A program made the translations under genes and the position numbers. From CAWCAL01 sp963695075 (GTDB taxonomy: Bacteria; Actinomycetota; Acidimicrobiia; Acidimicrobiales; CAWCAL01), in the NCBI GenBank assembly GCA_963695075.1, contig CAVOFR010000007.1, positions 868,001 to 932,000 on the forward strand: a stretch of DNA of 64,000 bases. The letters are read 5' to 3'. The notes beneath the pieces are model-generated. The model was not told where the DNA came from. It saw only the letters and a list, made by a program, of their open reading frames with translations, and searched no databases. Of the stretch, positions 59,979 through 64,000 are shown in pieces (the first letter of the stretch is position 1; each line of letters starts with the position of its first letter).

Positions 59979-61928
59979 GTGACCGAACGCAATCCACACG
60001 CCGGACAGATCATCACCGACGACGATGCGACCATCGCCGCCGCGCTCGAGGACGTCAGTATCCCGACGCTCCTCCTGTCGCTCGTCCACATGACCGGCGA
60101 TCCCTCCTACATCCGCGGCGACCTCCGCCCGGCCGGCATCTTTCTCAACGAGGTCCAGGGCTTCATGGCCGAGGAGGACAAGGTCGCCGTGCGCTCGATG
60201 GCGTTGGAGGCCATCAGCACCTACCGCGATGGAGGCTGCGAGCTGCCGCCCGCTCCCGACGCCGTGCTCGTCAAGGAGATGATGGACTTCCTCGTCTGCG
60301 AGGAGGTCGGTCACGAATACGTCCCGATGATGCTCGAGGAGCTCGAGCTCGACGGTGTCGACGCCCGCCGGGTCGACTTCGACGATGTCGATCCAGATGC
60401 CCGTGCCGAGTTCCCGGTGTTGGTCATCGGAGCGGGGATGTCCGGGATCCTCGCCGGAGTGCGGCTGAGCGAGGCCGGGATCCCGTTCACGATCATCGAG
60501 AAGAACCCGGCCCCCGGTGGCACCTGGTACGAGAACACATATCCGGGCGCCCGCGTCGACGTCGGCAACCACTTCTACTGCTACTCCTTCGAGCCGGCCG
60601 ACCACTGGACTGAGTTCTTCGCCCGCCAGCCCGAGCTCCAGTCCTACTTCCAACGGGTGATGGAGAAGCACCACCTCGAGGATCACATCCGCTGGAACGC
60701 CGAGGTGGTAGAGGCCACGTGGGACGAACCCACCGCCCGATGGGCGGTCGAGGCTCGTCGGGACGACGGCTCGATCGAGACGTTCGACGCACGTGCGCTC
60801 GTCTCGGCCGTCGGGCACCTCAACCGACCCAAGCTCCCGGACATCCCGGGTCGCGATGAGTTCGCGGGGCCGTCGTTCCACTCGGCGCGGTGGGATCACA
60901 CCGTCGACCACACCGGCAAGCGGGTCGCGCTGGTCGGTGCCGGGGCGAGCGGATTCCAGATCGCGCCGGCCATCGCTCCCGAGACCGACCACCTAACGGT
61001 TTTCCAACGGACCGCGCAGTGGATGTTCCCCAATCCCGCCTATCACGACGCGGTGGGCGACGGGGTGCAGTGGGCCATGCGCCATCTGCCGTTCTACGGA
61101 CGGTGGTACCGCTTCCTGCTCTTCTGGCCCGCCTGCGACGGTGGAATGCCGGTGGCGCGCATCGACCCGGATTACCCGAGCGAGGACGGGCGGGCCATCA
61201 GCGAACTGAACGACGCGGCGCGGGCGATGTTCACCGATTGGATCGAGAGCCAGGTCGACGGTGACGAGGAGCTCCTCGCGAAGCTCATACCCGACTATCC
61301 CGCGACCGGCAAGCGGACGCTCCAGGACAATGGCAGTTGGCTCCGGGCGCTCGCCCGCGACGACGTGGAGCTCATCCGGGAGGAGATCGACCACATCGAG
61401 ACCGACGCGATCGTCACAGCGGACGGTCGACGCCACACCGCCGACATCATCGTGTACGCGACGGGGTTCCATGCCAACCGATACCTCTGGCCCATGAGGA
61501 TCGTCGGCCGCGGAGGCGCCGTCCTGGCCGAGCAATGGGGAGACGAACCCACGGCTTACCTCGGGGTCACCGTGCCCAACTTCCCGAATCTGTTCTGTCT
61601 CTACGGGCCGGGGACCAATCTGGCCAGCGGGGGCAGCCTGATCTTCCATTCCGAGTGTGAGATGCGGTACATCAGCGGTTGCCTCCACGCCATGATCAGC
61701 GAACACCTCGCCACGATGGAGCCCAGGCCGGACGTGCACGACGCCTACCAGGAACGACTCCAGGCGGAGATGGATCGGATGGTGTGGTCCCATCCCTCCA
61801 TTCGCCACTCCTGGTACCGGAACGACGCCGGCCGGATCTACACCCTTTCGCCCTGGCGTCTCGTCGACTACTGGGACTGGACCAGATCCCCCGATCTCGA
61901 CGACTACGTGCTCACCCGAGAGGCTTGA
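59979..61928 (+). CDS. Baeyer-Villiger-type flavin monooxygenase with N-terminal extension
   Basis: A 649-residue FAD/NADPH enzyme. Residues 1-145 are an extra helical region (also found in hydroxyacetophenone-type monooxygenases), followed by FAD loop VLVIGAGMSGILAGVRL, GGTWYENTYPGARVD, the BVMO fingerprint region FAGPSFHSARWDH, NADPH loop VALVGAGASGFQIAPAI and ATGFHANRYLWPM. It inserts oxygen next to a ketone, giving esters or lactones. The length matches HAPMO-like enzymes rather than the shorter cyclohexanone type. The GTG start is leaderless by its position after TAATCT. Confidence 0.87.
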   Translation: MTERNPHAGQIITDDDATIAAALEDVSIPTLLLSLVHMTGDPSYIRGDLRPAGIFLNEVQGFMAEEDKVAVRSMALEAISTYRDGGCELPPAPDAVLVKEMMDFLVCEEVGHEYVPMMLEELELDGVDARRVDFDDVDPDARAEFPVLVIGAGMSGILAGVRLSEAGIPFTIIEKNPAPGGTWYENTYPGARVDVGNHFYCYSFEPADHWTEFFARQPELQSYFQRVMEKHHLEDHIRWNAEVVEATWDEPTARWAVEARRDDGSIETFDARALVSAVGHLNRPKLPDIPGRDEFAGPSFHSARWDHTVDHTGKRVALVGAGASGFQIAPAIAPETDHLTVFQRTAQWMFPNPAYHDAVGDGVQWAMRHLPFYGRWYRFLLFWPACDGGMPVARIDPDYPSEDGRAISELNDAARAMFTDWIESQVDGDEELLAKLIPDYPATGKRTLQDNGSWLRALARDDVELIREEIDHIETDAIVTADGRRHTADIIVYATGFHANRYLWPMRIVGRGGAVLAEQWGDEPTAYLGVTVPNFPNLFCLYGPGTNLASGGSLIFHSECEMRYISGCLHAMISEHLATMEPRPDVHDAYQERLQAEMDRMVWSHPSIRHSWYRNDAGRIYTLSPWRLVDYWDWTRSPDLDDYVLTREA

Positions 61929-61950
61929 TCCGCCGCCTCCGAGGGAGCGC

Positions 61951-62823
61951 TCAGCTCTCGTGTTCGGGCACGGCGGCCAGCACCGGGCAGGACGCCCGGG
62001 CGACTACCTCGGAGGTGACGCTGCCGAGGGCGAGCCGGCGCAGCCCCCGGCGGGCGTGGGTGGCCATCACGATCAGTGCCGCGTCCTGGTCGATCGCGTA
62101 TTCGGCGATGGCCGGACCGGCGTGCTTGGCGTGGAGAACGCCGTAGTCGATGTCTCTGCCGCTGGCTTCGTGGAGCTGTTGTGAGTAGCGGTGGGCCATG
62201 GCCGACTCGTGGGGGAGATCCACCCCGGCCGGGGTCGCGCGGGACCGCTCGAGGGCGCTCGCTGTCTCGGCGTCCAGGACGTGGATGACTTGCGCGTCGA
62301 AGTCGAATGCGGCCAGGAGTTGCGCTGCCAGGGTGAGGGTGGTCTTGGTGCCCGGGCTCTTGTCGGCGGCCACGATCAGCCGACCGGGGATCGTGAAGTT
62401 CGCGGGGTCGCAGCTGGGACCGATCAGCAGGACGGGGCGGTGCGACGCAGCCAGGACCTCGTTCGCCACACTGCCCAACAGCGCCGCCGAGTGGCCGCGT
62501 CCTCGGGTCGACATGACCACGAGGGACGAGGGTGACGCCTCGACCACGGCATCGAGATGGTCGGCGACCGGGTTGACCGCCGGCAATACCTCGACCGTGT
62601 GGGCGCCTCCTCCCGTGTCGCTCACCTGTTGCTCGATCATGTCGGTCACCTCGCCGGCGTCGGCCGACGGGGGGTGGAACAGGACGACGCGCATCGTCAC
62701 GTCGAGGTGATCGGCGATCGTTCGGGCCGGGATCAGCGCGCGCGCCGACTCGTCCGACCCGTCGACCGGGACGATGATCTCGTCGACCAGCCGGCTGTCC
62801 GGTGGGGGTGTGCGCGAGCCCAT
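61951..62823 (-). CDS. universal stress protein, two Usp domains
   Basis: A 290-residue cytosolic protein made of two tandem UspA domains: DEIIVPVDGSDESARALIPA at the start of the first, VVMSTRGRGHSAALLGSVANEV with the ATP-binding G-rich loop, then RLIVAADKSPGTK and VMATHARRGLRRLALGSVTSEV in the second. Both loops keep the GxxR/G-type signature, so ATP binding is likely. The ATG at 62823 overlaps the stop of the GerMN lipoprotein gene (TGATG). Confidence 0.9.
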   Translation of the reverse strand: MGSRTPPPDSRLVDEIIVPVDGSDESARALIPARTIADHLDVTMRVVLFHPPSADAGEVTDMIEQQVSDTGGGAHTVEVLPAVNPVADHLDAVVEASPSSLVVMSTRGRGHSAALLGSVANEVLAASHRPVLLIGPSCDPANFTIPGRLIVAADKSPGTKTTLTLAAQLLAAFDFDAQVIHVLDAETASALERSRATPAGVDLPHESAMAHRYSQQLHEASGRDIDYGVLHAKHAGPAIAEYAIDQDAALIVMATHARRGLRRLALGSVTSEVVARASCPVLAAVPEHES

Positions 62824-63740
62824 CAGGAGTCCCCGGCCTGGAGTGGATACTCGACCAGATTGATCTGTGAGCCGTCCTCGGCCGATTCTTCGAACACTAT
62901 GACCGCTCCCGTGCCGGTGGTCTCAGGATCGTAGGCGACGGTGACGTCGAACTCCCCCCAAGTCCCGTTCCCGGCGGTCGCGGTCGTCGATCCCTCGGCG
63001 ACGATCAGGCCGTCGCCATCGGTGAGGCTGTAGACGACGTTCGCCTCGAAGGTGTTGGACTCGCCGGTGATCTGGATCTCGTCACCCACCTCGGCCCCGG
63101 GGGTCGGGCTCTCGACGAGGATGGCGGGACGCACCGACTCGAAGTCATCCCTCGTGAGCGGCGCCGTGGCGTCCAGTCCATGGGATCCGAGCGCTTCGAC
63201 GTCGGTTCCGTCGATTCGGAACAGCACGCCGTCGACCGAATCGAACTGGGTGAGGGTGAAGACCACCTGGGCGGCGCGCATGGTCTCTCCCAACGTGCCG
63301 CCCGACTCCTCGAATGCCCCCGAGAGATCCACGGTTGCGGTCCCATCGTCGATGGCGATGTCGAGCAGTTCGGTGTCGGCGGGGATCTCCGTAGTCATGC
63401 CGATCTCGGTCTCGATCGCATCGGGTCCGGCGAGCAGGGCCTCCATGGCGTCGTGGGCGGGAGACGCCGTCGAGACGGGTCGCCCCCCTGCGCCGATTCG
63501 CTCGGGGCTGTCACCCGGGGCCGATGGGATGCTCCACGCCCAGTAGACGTTGGCGACGACCTCGTCACCGGTGGCGACGGAGGTGTCCACCGGAGGGGCT
63601 TGGGTCGTCGAGGGCTGACCTCCCTCGGTGGTGGTCGGCTCGTCAGGGGCGGCGTCGTCATCGCCGCAACCGGCGAGGAACACGAAGAGGAGGCCGAACA
63701 AGCCGACCAGCAACAGCCGCCAACGTAGTCTGACGAGCAT
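62823..63740 (-). CDS. GerMN-domain lipoprotein
   Basis: A 305-residue lipoprotein with signal and lipobox FLAGC, then a Thr/Pro-rich linker and a GerMN domain (SPAHDAMEALLAGPDAIETEIG, PADTELLDIAIDDGTATVDLS, QVVFTLTQFDSVDGVLFRIDG) and a C-terminal Gmad2/immunoglobulin-like domain (ILVESPTPGAEVGDEIQITG). GerMN domains occur in cell-wall or spore-related proteins of many bacteria and their role here is unknown. The start at 63740 has AAGGAG 6 nt upstream and is preferred to the GTG at 63767. Confidence 0.85.
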   Translation of the reverse strand: MLVRLRWRLLLVGLFGLLFVFLAGCGDDDAAPDEPTTTEGGQPSTTQAPPVDTSVATGDEVVANVYWAWSIPSAPGDSPERIGAGGRPVSTASPAHDAMEALLAGPDAIETEIGMTTEIPADTELLDIAIDDGTATVDLSGAFEESGGTLGETMRAAQVVFTLTQFDSVDGVLFRIDGTDVEALGSHGLDATAPLTRDDFESVRPAILVESPTPGAEVGDEIQITGESNTFEANVVYSLTDGDGLIVAEGSTTATAGNGTWGEFDVTVAYDPETTGTGAVIVFEESAEDGSQINLVEYPLQAGDS

Positions 63741-63812
63741 GGCGAACTCCTTTGCTCTCCCCTTCACGATGCCGGGGAACCGTGGCGACGGTCAGGGCCG
63801 AAGGTCCTTTCG

Positions 63813-64000
63813 ATGACGCTGGAGCTGGAGACGAGCGCAGCCGCCTTCCACTCGGCCTTCACCGATGCCCCGGTGGCGATGGCGTTCGTCGATGTGAATG
63901 CCACCGAGTCGGTCATCCGGACCCCCAACCACGCGCTGGTCGAGCTGCTCGGCTACGCGCCGGCCGAGCTCGTCGGACTGCCGGTTCGGTTCCTGCTGCA
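63813..64000 (+). CDS. PAS-domain protein, N-terminal part
   Basis: The frame from ATG 63813 runs to the window edge (62 codons). AFHSAFTDAPVAMAFVDVN, then NHALVELLGYAPAELVGLPV, is the start of a PAS domain, as found at the N-terminus of diguanylate cyclases and histidine kinases. The output domain lies beyond the window. It is divergent from the GerMN lipoprotein gene with 72 bp between the starts. Confidence 0.8.
   Translation, partial: MTLELETSAAAFHSAFTDAPVAMAFVDVNATESVIRTPNHALVELLGYAPAELVGLPVRFLL

Overview
The window reads as a chromosome piece from a high-GC actinobacterium, most plausibly Acidimicrobiia or a relative. This is inference from gene content and codon usage, not from a marker gene; no rRNA or tRNA was seen. 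Supporting signs are GTG and TTG starts, an F420-type luciferase-like oxidoreductase, an Rv2466c-like thiol protein, many Tat or lipoprotein secreted proteins with Thr/Ser-rich linkers, and many genes with a TANNNT -10 box only 6-8 nt before the start codon, as expected for leaderless mRNAs.

Layout. 1-430: left-hand part of an IS110-family element (transposase N-terminus plus upstream noncoding region). 0.5-2.7 kb: lipoprotein, small unknown, GDT1-type cation exporter. 2.9-8.0 kb: xylose/ribose-type ABC importer (binding lipoprotein, strong hairpin, single-domain ATPase, permease) followed by an FG-GAP/UnbV lipoprotein. 8-20 kb: sugar-type oxidoreductases, GlcG-like protein, vanadium-haloperoxidase-like protein, fructosamine-kinase-like kinase, LLM oxidoreductase, DsbA-like protein, GH38 mannosidase, two secreted unknowns. 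20-27.6 kb: D-aminoacylase-type amidohydrolase, an aminotransferase/omega-amidase pair, an ABC exporter pair, a PhyH-type dioxygenase and an RNA ligase-like phosphoesterase flanked by inverted repeats. 27.8-37 kb: DUF1800/DUF1501 pair, two-component system, SGNH lipoprotein, MacB-like ABC exporter. 37-48.4 kb: small proteins, a large GGDEF-EAL membrane protein, a frameshifted alkylsulfatase, DUF1214 protein, xylulokinase and acyl-CoA synthetase. 48.5-53.7 kb: lipoprotein, SDR, GMC oxidoreductase with Tat partner, PhyH and SDR. 53.8-58.3 kb: NAD-linked formate dehydrogenase operon. 58.3-64 kb: APC permease, DUF2237, Baeyer-Villiger-type monooxygenase, universal stress protein, GerMN lipoprotein and the start of a PAS protein.

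How genes fit together. The importer at 2.9-6.3 kb and the xylulokinase at 45.3 kb could take up and phosphorylate a pentose; Gfo/Idh/MocA oxidoreductases and the mannosidase extend sugar use. The aminotransferase and the overlapping nitrilase-type omega-amidase form a transamination/deamidation pair. The formate dehydrogenase is a selenoprotein: an in-frame UGA is followed, at the same spacing I recall for E. coli fdhF, by a hairpin with a GGUCU loop. Its catalytic subunit is split, with the Fe-S N-terminal part encoded by a separate gene at the end of the operon, after a fused NuoE-NuoF diaphorase subunit. SDR and PhyH genes follow with ATGA overlaps.

Structural signals not explained by genes include: a palindromic family with arm CCGWAATCTGGTCCG (one full copy, two halves flanking thpR); palindromes with a GGGG-N5-CCCC tip; a 15-bp tandem repeat encoding MSDRT-type units between the formate dehydrogenase and SDR genes; and a 13-bp-stem hairpin inside the sugar importer operon.
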